Below, piece by piece: positions 15,616 through 23,289 of a stretch of DNA of 23,289 nucleotides (within the stretch, counting starts at the first letter, position 1; each line of letters opens with the position of its first letter). The notes below the pieces were generated by a model. It had not been told where the DNA came from. It searched no databases and saw only the letters and a list, made by a program, of their open reading frames with translations. This stretch comes from Candidatus Zhuqueibacterota bacterium 4484_219 (lineage in GTDB: Bacteria > Zhuqueibacterota > JdFR-76 > 4484-219), in contig MZGM01000004.1 in the NCBI GenBank assembly GCA_002085035.1, positions 1-23,289 on the forward strand. The letters are read 5' to 3'. The translations under genes were made by a program, and so were the position numbers.

Positions 15616-15661
15616 AGCGATTATTCGCTCACAATATAAAAAACTATTTTAAAAAAAGCAA
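15616..15661 (-). promoter_or_regulatory. Candidate promoter and operator-like repeat for the M20 gene
   Basis: Minus-strand TTGCTT (15656-15661), a 17-bp spacer and TATATT (15633-15638) form a good sigma-70 match. Just downstream, AGCGA (15616-15620) and TCGCT (15625-15629) form an inverted repeat spanning the expected transcription start, which could be a repressor site. The rest of the gap 15574-15764 shows nothing clear. Confidence 0.5.
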
Positions 15662-15764
15662 CCCTTGAATGACTTATGAGACTGAGTCAAATGCGTTGCC
15701 TATTTTCAGGTCAAATTGACGCTTACCAGTTAACGACGCCTAACATTGTCTTAAATCAAGCAAT

Positions 15765-16667
15765 TTATTGAGTCTTACGGGATGCACGCGCAAAAATCCA
15801 GCGAATTATTCCAGTTTTCAGAAGTAAACCGGACACCAGAATATTGGGTAAAAAACTACGCACTTTGGGATAGTGCTTCCAGAAGTAACGAATAAAATCC
15901 CAATGGGAAATCCAAACCATCCGGCGGCGATAGCGATAAACGCTTGTTCCTTTTCTGTGGATGGCTTTGGCTTCCGGATAGAATACCACTTTTCCACCTG
16001 CCTCAATAAAACGTTTACACCAATCGACATCGCTGAAGAACATCCGAAAGCGTTCATCCAGATAGCCAACTTGTGCAAATGCCGCTCGCGTGGTAAGTAG
16101 ACAAGCCCCCTGGGGCTGATCCACTTTACGAGTATGACAATGATCAAAATCGGCCATCTTCCAACTGTTAAATTGACTACTTCGGGGGAAAATTCTATTC
16201 AGCCCCAATATTTCGTAAAGCACATCGCGACGGCGGGGGAAACGGCGACAGGAAGGTTGTATTTGGAAATTCGGAAATAGCAACTGGGGTGCTGCTACAC
16301 TGCAATCAGGATGATTTTGCAAAAAACTTATTAACTTATCGATGGTGTTGGGAAAAACTACCACATCAGGGTTGAGTAATAACAAAAACTTACCCGTAGC
16401 TTTTTGGAGACCTTGATTTACTGCTTTGGTGTACCCCAGATTGCGAGAGTTTTTACTCAGAACAACTGTGACTTCCTCTTCAACATAATCCCTGGTAATT
16501 TGCCGAGCAATATCAACGGTGTCATCGTCTGAGGCATTGTCCACCACAATGATCTGCAATGGGCGTAACTTTGTATTTTGAACCACAGCTGTTAAGCAGG
16601 GCTGAATTTCAGCACTATGATTATAGGTAACAATGATAACGGATAATTCAGGAATATGTGCCTCCAA
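15765..16667 (-). CDS. Family 2 glycosyltransferase, WbbL-like (COG1216)
   Basis: The 300-residue protein is a GT-A fold transferase. It has VIIVTYNHS and VDNASDDDT (nucleotide-sugar site), NLGYTKAVNQG, LLLNPDVVV (the DxD-equivalent, NPD) and GACLLTTRAAF with a FFSDVDWCKR acceptor-side motif, all typical of rhamnosyltransferase-like COG1216 enzymes that build O-antigen or other surface glycans. No membrane helix is certain, though the C-terminal stretch (about 270-290) is hydrophobic and basic, suiting membrane association. The start is TTG at 16667: an in-frame TAA sits six bases upstream, AGGAG lies ten bases upstream, and no ATG occurs in the N-terminal region. Donor sugar unknown. Confidence 0.88.
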   Translation of the reverse strand: MEAHIPELSVIIVTYNHSAEIQPCLTAVVQNTKLRPLQIIVVDNASDDDTVDIARQITRDYVEEEVTVVLSKNSRNLGYTKAVNQGLQKATGKFLLLLNPDVVVFPNTIDKLISFLQNHPDCSVAAPQLLFPNFQIQPSCRRFPRRRDVLYEILGLNRIFPRSSQFNSWKMADFDHCHTRKVDQPQGACLLTTRAAFAQVGYLDERFRMFFSDVDWCKRFIEAGGKVVFYPEAKAIHRKGTSVYRYRRRMVWISHWDFIRYFWKHYPKVRSFLPNILVSGLLLKTGIIRWIFARASRKTQ

Positions 16668-16720
16668 TTTTTATCAGCTCCTGCCTGTTTCGTCATCTTT
16701 TTTGGCTTTTCTATCTTCCT

Positions 16721-16741
16721 AAAAACCTCCTGTTTTGGGAG
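16721..16741 (-). terminator. Weak candidate terminator after the acidic TPR gene
   Basis: On the minus strand CTCC (16741-16737 side) and GGAG pair across a short loop and are followed by GTTTTT. The stem is only 4-5 bp, so this is tentative. It lies in the 154-bp gap 16668-16821, in which nothing else stands out. Confidence 0.25.
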
Positions 16742-16821
16742 CTGACAAAGGTATGGCATCAATAAGCAGTTTACGGATGTTACCAGCTTTCCGGAGAGGT
16801 CGAAAATACGTTTGCTTACTC

Positions 16822-17835
16822 TTAATCCTCTTCTTTCCTCTTCGATTCTTCCAGCCTTTTCTTTAAATATTCAATTTTTTCAATGTAGACCTGATTGGTG
16901 GGATCCTTACGTAACAAAATTTCATACACCTCTATGGCTTTGTCAAAATGCCCCTGAGCAGCGTAGATTTCTCCGAGAGTAGGTGTGACAATGGGCTCTT
17001 TGCGTACCTGGGCTTGAGCTTTCGGTGGAGGTGGTTCTTCTTTGGGTTTTTCTTCTTCCTCTATTTTAGTTTCTTCTTTAGTTTCTTCTGTTTCTAGTTC
17101 TGCTTTTTCTGCTTCGACAGGCTTCTCTGAGACTTTTTCTTCTTCCGCCTCTTCTTCTCCTTCCTCTATCATTTTTGCTTCTTGTTCTTCCTCCACCTCA
17201 TCTTCTTGTTCTTCTTCTTGTTCAAATTCTTCTACTTTCTCTTGGATTGCAGAAATAACCTTTTCCTCATCAGTCAGGGATTCTACTTTTTCATCAGTTT
17301 TTTCAGCTTCTTCAAATTGGCCAAAAATTTCCTTTACCTCCTGCTCACTCGGTTCAGGAGAAGCAACTTCTTCCAAGGTAGTCTCTGGTTCAAGTTCTGC
17401 GGGGGTTACTTTTTCCTCCTCGGCGGCAGTTTGTTTTTCGTATTCTTCGATTAATGCTTGTGCATGAGTGTCTAATGGATCAATTTCCAAAATACGCCTC
17501 AGCCAAATAAGATAAGCGTTATTCCATGAATGTGCCTTCATAATTTTGGCTTGGTAATGAAGTGCTCCTAAATGTTCTGGATCATAAAGTAGAACTCTAT
17601 TGAATTCTCTTTCAGCCTGATCTAATTGACCATCTTCAAAATAGCATTTGCCAAGTACAAAATGTCCATTCACGTACTGGGGATGTTTCTGAACCCCTTC
17701 TGCACAAATTTTTATGGCTTCGGCCAATTGCTTTTTTTTAAGATAAAGATCAGCTAAACGTGCAAAAAGAAAAGACGACGGTGTTTGCTTTAGCTTTTCT
17801 TGTAATTCCTGAATTTCCCCTTCAATAGTCGGCAT
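16822..17835 (-). CDS. TPR protein with long acidic linker
   Basis: The 337-residue protein has N-terminal TPR units (about 5-125: FLFARLADLYLKKKQLAEAI, HFVLGKCYFEDGQLDQAE), a highly acidic low-complexity stretch (about 135-270, mostly Glu with Lys, Ala and Val), a proline patch (EEPPPP) and one more TPR near the C-terminus (GEIYAAQGHFDKAIEVYEIL). There is no signal peptide, so it is probably a cytoplasmic scaffold with its folded ends tethered by a flexible linker. The frame can be extended to a TTG at 17862, but the ATG at 17835 has AGGAGG five bases upstream. It lies 27 bp after the cellulose-synthase-like gene, so both are likely co-transcribed. Function is not known. Confidence 0.85.
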   Translation of the reverse strand: MPTIEGEIQELQEKLKQTPSSFLFARLADLYLKKKQLAEAIKICAEGVQKHPQYVNGHFVLGKCYFEDGQLDQAEREFNRVLLYDPEHLGALHYQAKIMKAHSWNNAYLIWLRRILEIDPLDTHAQALIEEYEKQTAAEEEKVTPAELEPETTLEEVASPEPSEQEVKEIFGQFEEAEKTDEKVESLTDEEKVISAIQEKVEEFEQEEEQEDEVEEEQEAKMIEEGEEEAEEEKVSEKPVEAEKAELETEETKEETKIEEEEKPKEEPPPPKAQAQVRKEPIVTPTLGEIYAAQGHFDKAIEVYEILLRKDPTNQVYIEKIEYLKKRLEESKRKEED

Positions 17836-17862
17836 AATTCCTCCTGTTCTCCATGTTAACAA

Positions 17863-19377
17863 TTACAATGAAGCCATCTTTTCCGCTGGACATAACTGAT
17901 CTGGGACCAAAAATTGCCGGGGGTTCAAGCTATAGTGGTGAATCAGAGACATGATAGCCACGTAACTATATCCAAAGAAAAAAAGTAACAGAAATGGTAA
18001 AACACTCCAATCATTATGTTTGAAAACCTCAAGAATGGGTAAGAAGCAATATCCAGCTAAGATAAGCTCCAGGAAAAGTGTAGCTCCTAATTTTCGGGGA
18101 TGATATTTTTTATTTTTCCAATTATCTTTTTTGGTAATAATGCGATACTTGGGAGTACGTACAAATTCTGATCGCTTCTTGAATAAACCCTCCAATACAG
18201 CCTGGGTATTGTTAACAGAGAGTCCCATTGTTCCGGCCAGAAAAACGGGAAAATAGAGTATTCGCCGTCTCCAATTGGAATAAATGTCTTTCTGAGAGAA
18301 AAAATAGAAAAGAGTAGTCCCTAAAAAAGCCAGAACAAAGATGCTAGAGATTGCAAAATAAGTTTGATGATCATTATAGCCATGTTTAATCAAAAGTAAA
18401 GGATAATTTAGAATCGAACAAAGAAGAACCGTAGGAAAGACCGTATTATTAGTTAAGTGAAGGGTAGCTTGAATTTTGGTCAGTAGGGGAACACTGGAAC
18501 GCCAAACTTGTGGTAGCACCTTTTTGGCTGTTTCAAATGCTCCTTTGGTCCAACGGAATTGCTGAGCCTTTAGTGCTCTCATATCCGAAGGCAACTCTGC
18601 TGGACATACCATATCTTTCAGAAAAATGAACTGCCAACCATGGAGCTGTGCCCGATAACTAAGGTCCAAATCCTCGGTAAGAGTATCGTCTTCCCAATTA
18701 CCAGCATCTTCAATACAAGTCCTACGCCAAATACCGGCTGTACCATTGAAATTCATGAAAAACCCAGCGTAATATCGAGCACTTTGTTCTACCACAAAAT
18801 GCCCATCCAGTCCAATGGCCTGAGCTTTGGTCAACAACGAGTAATCATGGTTTAGATGCCCCCATCGAGTCTGCACCATTCCTACTTTTTCATCCTGAAA
18901 ATAGGGAACAGTCCGACGCAAAAAATCTTTAGGGGGAATAAAATCGGCATCGAAGATGGCAATTAATTCACCACTTGCATGTTTTAAACCATAACGTAAT
19001 GCTCCGCTTTTGAACCCTTTTCGTTCTTTGCGGTGCAGCAGTGTAATGTCGAAACCCTGTTTCTTGTAGAAATCTACACAGCGTTTCGATACCTCTAGAG
19101 TTTCATCGGTGGAATCATCCAACACCTGAATCTCGAGTCTATCTCTCGGGTAATCCAACTGGCAAACAGAATGGATCAACCTTTCGACCACATAATATTC
19201 GTTGTACACCGGAAGCTGAACTGTAACTTTGGGGAACATTTTAAGCGGCGGAGCTGTTGGGTTTTTTTTGTGCTGTTTCCTTTTGTAGGTAAAAACCAAG
19301 AAGTAGCTATTCATTCCAAAGAGAAACAGCACTATCAAGGCAATAAAATATAAGCCTAAAATGAAATTTTGACCCAT
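17863..19377 (-). CDS. Processive family 2 glycosyltransferase, cellulose-synthase-like membrane protein
   Basis: The 504-residue protein has an N-terminal membrane helix (about 5-30), a cytosolic GT-A domain, and several C-terminal helices (about 308-332, 340-362, 375-395, then two near 435-485). The processive-synthase signature is complete: LDDSTD (D87/D88), DAD (D143, D145), TED (T234-E235-D236) and QQFRW (Q272-W276). It resembles the CslA/mannan-synthase-like branch of COG1215 (CelA-like), so it probably makes and exports a beta-linked polymer; the sugar is unknown. It has no PilZ domain of its own, unlike BcsA. It follows lptE by 75 bp and precedes the acidic TPR gene by 27 bp, in an envelope cluster. 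Confidence 0.9.
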   Translation of the reverse strand: MGQNFILGLYFIALIVLFLFGMNSYFLVFTYKRKQHKKNPTAPPLKMFPKVTVQLPVYNEYYVVERLIHSVCQLDYPRDRLEIQVLDDSTDETLEVSKRCVDFYKKQGFDITLLHRKERKGFKSGALRYGLKHASGELIAIFDADFIPPKDFLRRTVPYFQDEKVGMVQTRWGHLNHDYSLLTKAQAIGLDGHFVVEQSARYYAGFFMNFNGTAGIWRRTCIEDAGNWEDDTLTEDLDLSYRAQLHGWQFIFLKDMVCPAELPSDMRALKAQQFRWTKGAFETAKKVLPQVWRSSVPLLTKIQATLHLTNNTVFPTVLLCSILNYPLLLIKHGYNDHQTYFAISSIFVLAFLGTTLFYFFSQKDIYSNWRRRILYFPVFLAGTMGLSVNNTQAVLEGLFKKRSEFVRTPKYRIITKKDNWKNKKYHPRKLGATLFLELILAGYCFLPILEVFKHNDWSVLPFLLLFFFGYSYVAIMSLIHHYSLNPRQFLVPDQLCPAEKMASL

Positions 19378-19452
19378 AAGCTTTTCTCTTCGGTTTTTAA
19401 CTTCACTTTGGTGGTAATTTAAACAAAATATTCCAAAATAGCAACAAGTTTT

Positions 19453-19983
19453 TTACCATCCAGAAACACTTTTATTTAAAATATCTTCTGCTAACTTTTT
19501 TATTGCCTGCTCGATACCTTGTTGGCGCGATTCGCCAGCAAGCGAATAACTGCCCCATTGGTTCATCCGTTGTTTCCACAATACCTTGTGCTTCCTCAGA
19601 TCTTCAAACTTTACTTCGACACTAATGTAAACACGATAAGATTGCGCTTGCTCCTGGGCATCATAAGTTTCAGCTCTATCCACAACACTAAGGATTTTAC
19701 CTCGGATGATAGAGTCGGCTTCATCCTGTGAACTAATCTTCAGTGTATTGTCCCGCGTGAATTCACTAATTAACGCATCAGTTAATTTCTCCTTAATACC
19801 AAATTCGGATGTTTGATCCTCAAAAAGTGGAATAGCTACTGTTTTGATGTACGAGGGAAGGGTATTTCCAGAGAAAGAGTAATAGGCACATCCCCCCAGC
19901 AACAAGAGCAAAATCATGCCAACGGTTTCGAAAATTTGCAGAAACCACAGATTAATTTGAGGCCGTTTCCAGATTGTATTCAT
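19453..19983 (-). CDS. lptE: LptE-family outer-membrane lipoprotein
   Basis: The protein has a lipoprotein signal (hydrophobic run and LLGGC lipobox, Cys at about residue 32) and an LptE-like body: YYSFSG, PSYIKTVAIPLFEDQTSEFG, KLTDALISEFTRDN and EVKFEDL. LptE plugs the LptD barrel and helps place LPS in the outer leaflet, so it implies an LPS-bearing outer membrane. A GTG at 20010 would extend it by nine residues; the ATG at 19983 retains a basic N-region (KR) and is preferred, although its ribosome site is weak. It overlaps the 3' end of the sigma-54 activator gene by about 32 nt in another frame, so the two are tightly linked. An ATG at 19917 would leave too short a signal. Confidence 0.85.
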   Translation of the reverse strand: MNTIWKRPQINLWFLQIFETVGMILLLLLGGCAYYSFSGNTLPSYIKTVAIPLFEDQTSEFGIKEKLTDALISEFTRDNTLKISSQDEADSIIRGKILSVVDRAETYDAQEQAQSYRVYISVEVKFEDLRKHKVLWKQRMNQWGSYSLAGESRQQGIEQAIKKLAEDILNKSVSGW

Positions 19984-21169
19984 CGATCTTTCGATAAAGA
20001 GTACGTTCACTAATTTTTAAGATTTGGGCAGCTTTGCGTTTGTTCCAATTACATTGTTCCAGCGTTTTACGAATCAGCTCCCTTTCCATGTCACGCAGCG
20101 AAACCTGCTCTTCTTTTCGCTTCGCCATTTTTTCATTTTCTTCTACCACTGGCTGTACCGGAGCTTCATATACGGTGATAGGTTGAGAGCCTGAACGATG
20201 TAGGGGATAAAATTGCTGCATAAGGAGATTTTTTATTTGATTCATATCCGATTTAAGTTCGAGCAGAACCCGATAGAGCAGTTCGCGCTCCGCTTTCTCT
20301 GAAGACAAATAAGTAGGAACCGGTAAATTGCGTTCAGGCTGATTGACCGGAGATAAGTGTTTGGTAAGCTTTTCTGGTGTAATACGTTGACCACGCTCCA
20401 ATATGATTACACTTTGGACAAAATTTTTAAGCTCGCGTACATTACCAGGCCAGTCTCGATTCTGGAGCATCTTGATCGCCTCTGGCGAAAATCCTTCGAA
20501 CTTCAAATTATTCTCTTGACAAAACTCTTTGGTAAAAACTTCGATTAATAGAGGAATATCCTCTCGGCGTTCTCTTAAAGATGGAATGTGTATTTTAATA
20601 GCATTAAGTCGATAAAATAGGTCCTTTCTGAATTGGCCCTCAAGCACAGCAGCTTCCAGATCTTTATTGGTAGCAGCAATTATCCGGACGTCCACCTGGT
20701 GAACTTTTCCGCCACCCACCCGCATAAACTCCTTGGTCTCCAACACTCTGAGCAACTTGACTTGAATAGCGATAGGCAGTTCCCCGATTTCATCCAAAAA
20801 CAGCGTCCCACCATCGGCTAATTCAAAATATCCTTTACGAGTTTCCACAGCTCCGGTAAAAGCTCCTCGCTGATGGCCAAAAAGTTCGCTTTCTAAAATT
20901 CCCTCCGGAATTGCTCCGCAGTTGACTGTTAGCATCAGGCGAGTTGCCCGCCGGCTATGCTTGTGAATGGCATGAGCTACTAATTCCTTACCCACTCCGC
21001 TTTCGCCAGTAATCAGGACTGGAATATTAGTGGGCGCAATCTGGCGAATAGTTTCGCGAATTTGGCGAATTACAGGCGATTTGCCAATGATCCCCATGTC
21101 GTCTTTTGACGAAGACGACAAAATCCCTCCTTGAAGTTGATCTGAGCTATGTTCTCTCTCTACAGCCAT
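19952..21169 (-). CDS. Sigma-54-dependent activator (AAA+ and Fis-type HTH), no receiver domain
   Basis: The 405-residue protein has a short N-terminal leader (about 1-25) in place of a sensory domain. An AAA+ domain follows with Walker A GESGVGKE (G55-K61), GAFTGA (102-107, sigma-54 contact), Walker B LFLDE (D126/E127), R187 and NVREL (R245). A variable linker (about 275-355) leads to a Fis-type helix-turn-helix (about 358-398, NKRKAAQILKISERTLYRKI). Without REC or GAF it may be controlled by expression or a partner. It starts 6 bp after the epimerase frame and overlaps lptE, so it is in an operon with lptE. Its targets are unknown; no convincing -24/-12 promoter was found here. Confidence 0.93.
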   Translation of the reverse strand: MAVEREHSSDQLQGGILSSSSKDDMGIIGKSPVIRQIRETIRQIAPTNIPVLITGESGVGKELVAHAIHKHSRRATRLMLTVNCGAIPEGILESELFGHQRGAFTGAVETRKGYFELADGGTLFLDEIGELPIAIQVKLLRVLETKEFMRVGGGKVHQVDVRIIAATNKDLEAAVLEGQFRKDLFYRLNAIKIHIPSLRERREDIPLLIEVFTKEFCQENNLKFEGFSPEAIKMLQNRDWPGNVRELKNFVQSVIILERGQRITPEKLTKHLSPVNQPERNLPVPTYLSSEKAERELLYRVLLELKSDMNQIKNLLMQQFYPLHRSGSQPITVYEAPVQPVVEENEKMAKRKEEQVSLRDMERELIRKTLEQCNWNKRKAAQILKISERTLYRKIDEYNLETASN

Positions 21170-21175
21170 TCTTTT

Positions 21176-22000
21176 CTATTTAGAGCTACGGAAATAATCA
21201 ACAGTAGCTTGTAAGCCTCTCTGCAAATCGACCTTAGGTTCCCAACCGAGAAGCTTTTTAGCTTTGGTATAATCAATAACGCTGCGTAATTGTTCCCCGT
21301 CCTTAGGGGGGCCATGACATTCGGGGGTGTTGCTGCCAATAATCTGATTCAACTTGTGAAAAATAGTATTCACATCAGTTTCGATGCCTGTTCCTATGTT
21401 AAAAATGTCGGATTTTTCATATTCTAATGCTCGTAGGTTAGCCTCTACCACATCACCCACATAAACAAAATCTCTGGTTTGACGACCATCGCCGTTAATA
21501 ACGGGTTTTTGACCACTTAACATTTTTTCAGTAAAGATCGCTACTACTCCTGCCTCACCATGAGGATTTTGCCGTGGGCCATAGACATTAGCATAGCGCA
21601 AAGCCACATAAGGCAATCCATGAACCTGATGATAGTAAAAAAGATATTTTTCTACTGTCAGTTTCGTCACCCCGTAGGGGGACACCGGCCGTATTGGATG
21701 ATCCTCGTCGGCAGGAAAGTAGTCTTGCTCTCCGTAAATAGCACCTCCGGTCGAGGCAAAAAGGAATTTTTTTACTCCGTATTTCAGTGAATTTTGTAGC
21801 AAATTCAGGCTTCCCAGCACGTTAACCTCAGCGTCAAAACCTGGGTCTGCCACTGATTTACGTACGTCCATTTGCGCCGCTTGATGACAAACTACGTCTA
21901 TTTTTTCAAATTCAAACACTTTTGCCACCTCTGGCGCCCGAATATCAAGCAGATAGAACTTAGCTTTCGGATTAAGATTCTCCAGCCTGGTAGCTTTTTT
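21176..22000 (-). pseudogene. UDP-glucose 4-epimerase-like SDR, N-terminus missing
   Basis: The open frame encodes 274 residues of an extended short-chain dehydrogenase/epimerase: HQAAQMDVRKSV, the catalytic S-to-Y-x-x-x-K series (FASTGGAIYG, PYGVTK), RYANVYGPRQ, GDGRQTRDFVYVGDV and NIGTG. About 40 N-terminal residues, including the Rossmann GxxGxxG NAD site, are absent. In-frame TAG (22001-22003) lies just upstream, and epimerase-like sequence begins only at LENLNPKAKF (from about 21985). The bases before that belong to purD. No ATG gives a complete protein; the longest conventional start is GTG at 21928 (250 residues). As it stands it should not bind NAD. It is either a truncated remnant or the product of a wrong join in the assembly. 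Confidence 0.8.
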
Positions 22001-23114
22001 CTATTGCAGTTTTAAGCTGGTCAGCTACTGCTGTAACACCCAACACTCGTCCCCCGTTGGTCACAATCTTATTATCTACTTTTTTGGTACCTGCATGAAA
22101 GATAATTACTCCATCGCCAAAGTCTTGGTCTAAACCGTAAATTTCCTTCCCGCGTTCGTAAGGTCCTGGGTAACCAGCTGAAGCCATCACCACACAAACT
22201 GCCCATTGATTCTTAAGTTGCAGACGGTAACTTGCTAACTGTTCTTCGATTACTGCCAGGGTGGCTTCAACTAAATCTGATTCCATCAACGGTAAAATTA
22301 CCTGGGTTTCTGGGTCGCCGAAGCGACAATTGTATTCCATTACTTTTGGGCCCTCGTTAGTTATCATCAATCCGGCATACAGTACCCCTTTGTACTTTCG
22401 GCCTTCTGCAGCTAAACCGCGTACAGTAGGTTCCAGAATCTTTTCCTGTACTAATTGCAAGGTTTGAGAATCTACTACAGGAGCCGGTGAATAGGCACCC
22501 ATTCCTCCTGTATTGGGGCCAAGGTCATCATCATAAATCGCTTTGTGATCCTGGGCTGGCGTCATGGGTAGTACCACCTCGCCATCGGTGAAGGCTAAAA
22601 CAGAGGCTTCTTCACCAACCAGAAACTCTTCAATCACTACCCGCCTACCAGCTTTACCAAAGATCTGTTTGAGCATCATTTCTTCCAGAGCGATTTGAGC
22701 CTCATTCAGAGTGCGGCATACAACAGAACCTTTGCCAGCGGCAAGACCATCGGCTTTTACTACGATGGGTGGTTCCTGATCCCAAATGTAATTTCTTGCA
22801 CTGTTAAGATTTTCAAAAACCTCATATTTGGCAGTTGGTATCCCATATTTTTTCATAAACTCTTTAGCAAAGACTTTGCTGCCTTCTAATTTAGCAGCGG
22901 CTTTATTAGGTCCAAATATTTTTAACCCTTCTTTTTCAAATTCGTCAACAATACCTTCTACTAACGGGATTTCTGGACCTACTACTGTGAGGTCGATACC
23001 GTATTTTTTCGCAAATTGAGCCAACCCCAAAACGTCACTACTAGATACATTTACGCATTCTGCCAATCGAGCAATCCCTGCATTACCAGGGGCACAATAG
23101 ATTTTGTCTTTCGA
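21972..23114 (-). pseudogene. purD: Phosphoribosylamine-glycine ligase, both ends missing
   Basis: The open frame (380 codons) is clearly PurD: IYCAPGNAGIA, LTVVGPEIPLVEG, KIFGPNKAAAKLEGSKVFAK, ATP-grasp motifs (VVKADGLAAGKGS, EEFLVGEEASV), YNCRFGDPETQ and VTNGGRVLGVTA. Intact PurD is about 420-430 residues. Here the first ~24, including the conserved GxGGREHA strand, are replaced by unrelated AT-rich DNA after an in-frame TAG (23115-23117). The last ~22 (normally ending in RxDIGxRA) are lost where the frame passes into the epimerase gene and stops by chance. A TTG at 23066 would give 364 residues, but no ribosome site or ATG supports it. It may be inactive, and purine synthesis would need another copy. 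Confidence 0.8.
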
Positions 23115-23189
23115 CTAATGTTTGAAGGTAGTTAAAAGAATTGACTGTAATAAAAAATAAATAGGAATTGGTTAAATTGCAAATGTTTT

Positions 23190-23289
23190 TTATCTCATCT
23201 GATTTATTTTCTCAGATTTGGTGCTTTTAAAGTCGATACCCTGCACCTGAATAATAGCACTGCTATCTGCAATAGGAATAATGTTAATC
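23190..23289 (-). CDS. C-terminal fragment of an unknown upstream gene
   Basis: One minus-strand frame is open from the window edge to TAA at 23190-23192, giving 32 residues that end VQGIDFKSTKSEKINQMR. No family is recognised, and another frame is also open, so coding status is uncertain. The 75 bp between it and the purD fragment is AT-rich, with no clear purD start or ribosome site. Confidence 0.3.
   Translation of the reverse strand, partial: INIIPIADSSAIIQVQGIDFKSTKSEKINQMR

Noticed and set aside
17035..17420. Long polypurine/polypyrimidine tract that might form triplex DNA or a repeat array
   Set aside because: It is explained by Glu/Lys codon runs in the acidic linker and has no regular repeat unit.
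17042..17467. 141-codon plus-strand open frame rich in Ser and Phe
   Set aside because: It is the complement of the Glu-rich linker of the acidic TPR gene (GAA/GAG read backwards). The low complexity alone keeps the frame open.
1..23289. tRNA, rRNA, CRISPR, transposon ends or integrase
   Set aside because: A by-eye scan on both strands showed no T-loop-like clusters in gaps, no spaced direct repeats and no transposase motifs. A covariance-model search would be more sensitive.

Overview
The window reads as chromosomal DNA of a Gram-negative, didermic bacterium. An LptE-type lipoprotein implies an outer membrane with LPS, and the window also carries a sigma-54 activator, a PilZ (c-di-GMP) protein and a phytochrome-type two-component cluster. 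Base composition looks moderately AT-rich. Protein flavour (LptE next to a sigma-54 activator, exported TPR proteins, acidic TPR protein) suggests the FCB superphylum, for example a KSB1/Calditrichota-like lineage, but this is an impression and not a phylogenetic result. No tRNA, rRNA, CRISPR array, transposase or phage gene was seen. Almost all genes are on the minus strand.

Layout, left to right. (1) 1-6203: a minus-strand signalling cluster with a GAF-PAS histidine kinase, a PAS-GAF(x4) histidine kinase, a stand-alone Rcp1-like receiver and a REC-PAS-PAS protein cut by the window edge. None shows a DNA-binding output. (2) 6349-10384: a tatC-dcd-PHP-MBL-nrnA run combining twin-arginine export, dCTP deamination and two enzyme families that act on nanoRNA and 3'-phosphoadenosine 5'-phosphate. 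(3) 10596-11997: a DUF123/Uri-type GIY-YIG nuclease overlapping a PflX-like radical SAM protein by 8 nt. (4) 11998-12406: an AT-rich divergent intergenic region with three exact DnaA boxes (TTATCCACA), two near-matches and a hairpin. (5) 12407-15573: exported TPR protein (+), PilZ protein (-), zinc-ribbon-type L28 (+) and M20 peptidase (-). (6) 15765-21169: an envelope/polysaccharide block with a GT2 glycosyltransferase, an acidic TPR protein, a processive cellulose-synthase-like GT2, LptE and a sigma-54 activator. (7) 21176-23289: a sugar-nucleotide epimerase lacking its NAD-binding N-terminus, fused out of frame to a purD lacking both ends, then the last codons of an unknown upstream gene.

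The two observations most worth follow-up are the DnaA-box cluster, which resembles an origin although the rough GC-skew sign argues against one, and the paired breakpoints around purD and the epimerase. The latter is either a real rearrangement leaving pseudogenes or an assembly or amplification chimera. The nucleotide-turnover operon and the Uri/PflX pair are quieter but useful context signals. I see no convincing new defence or mobile system.
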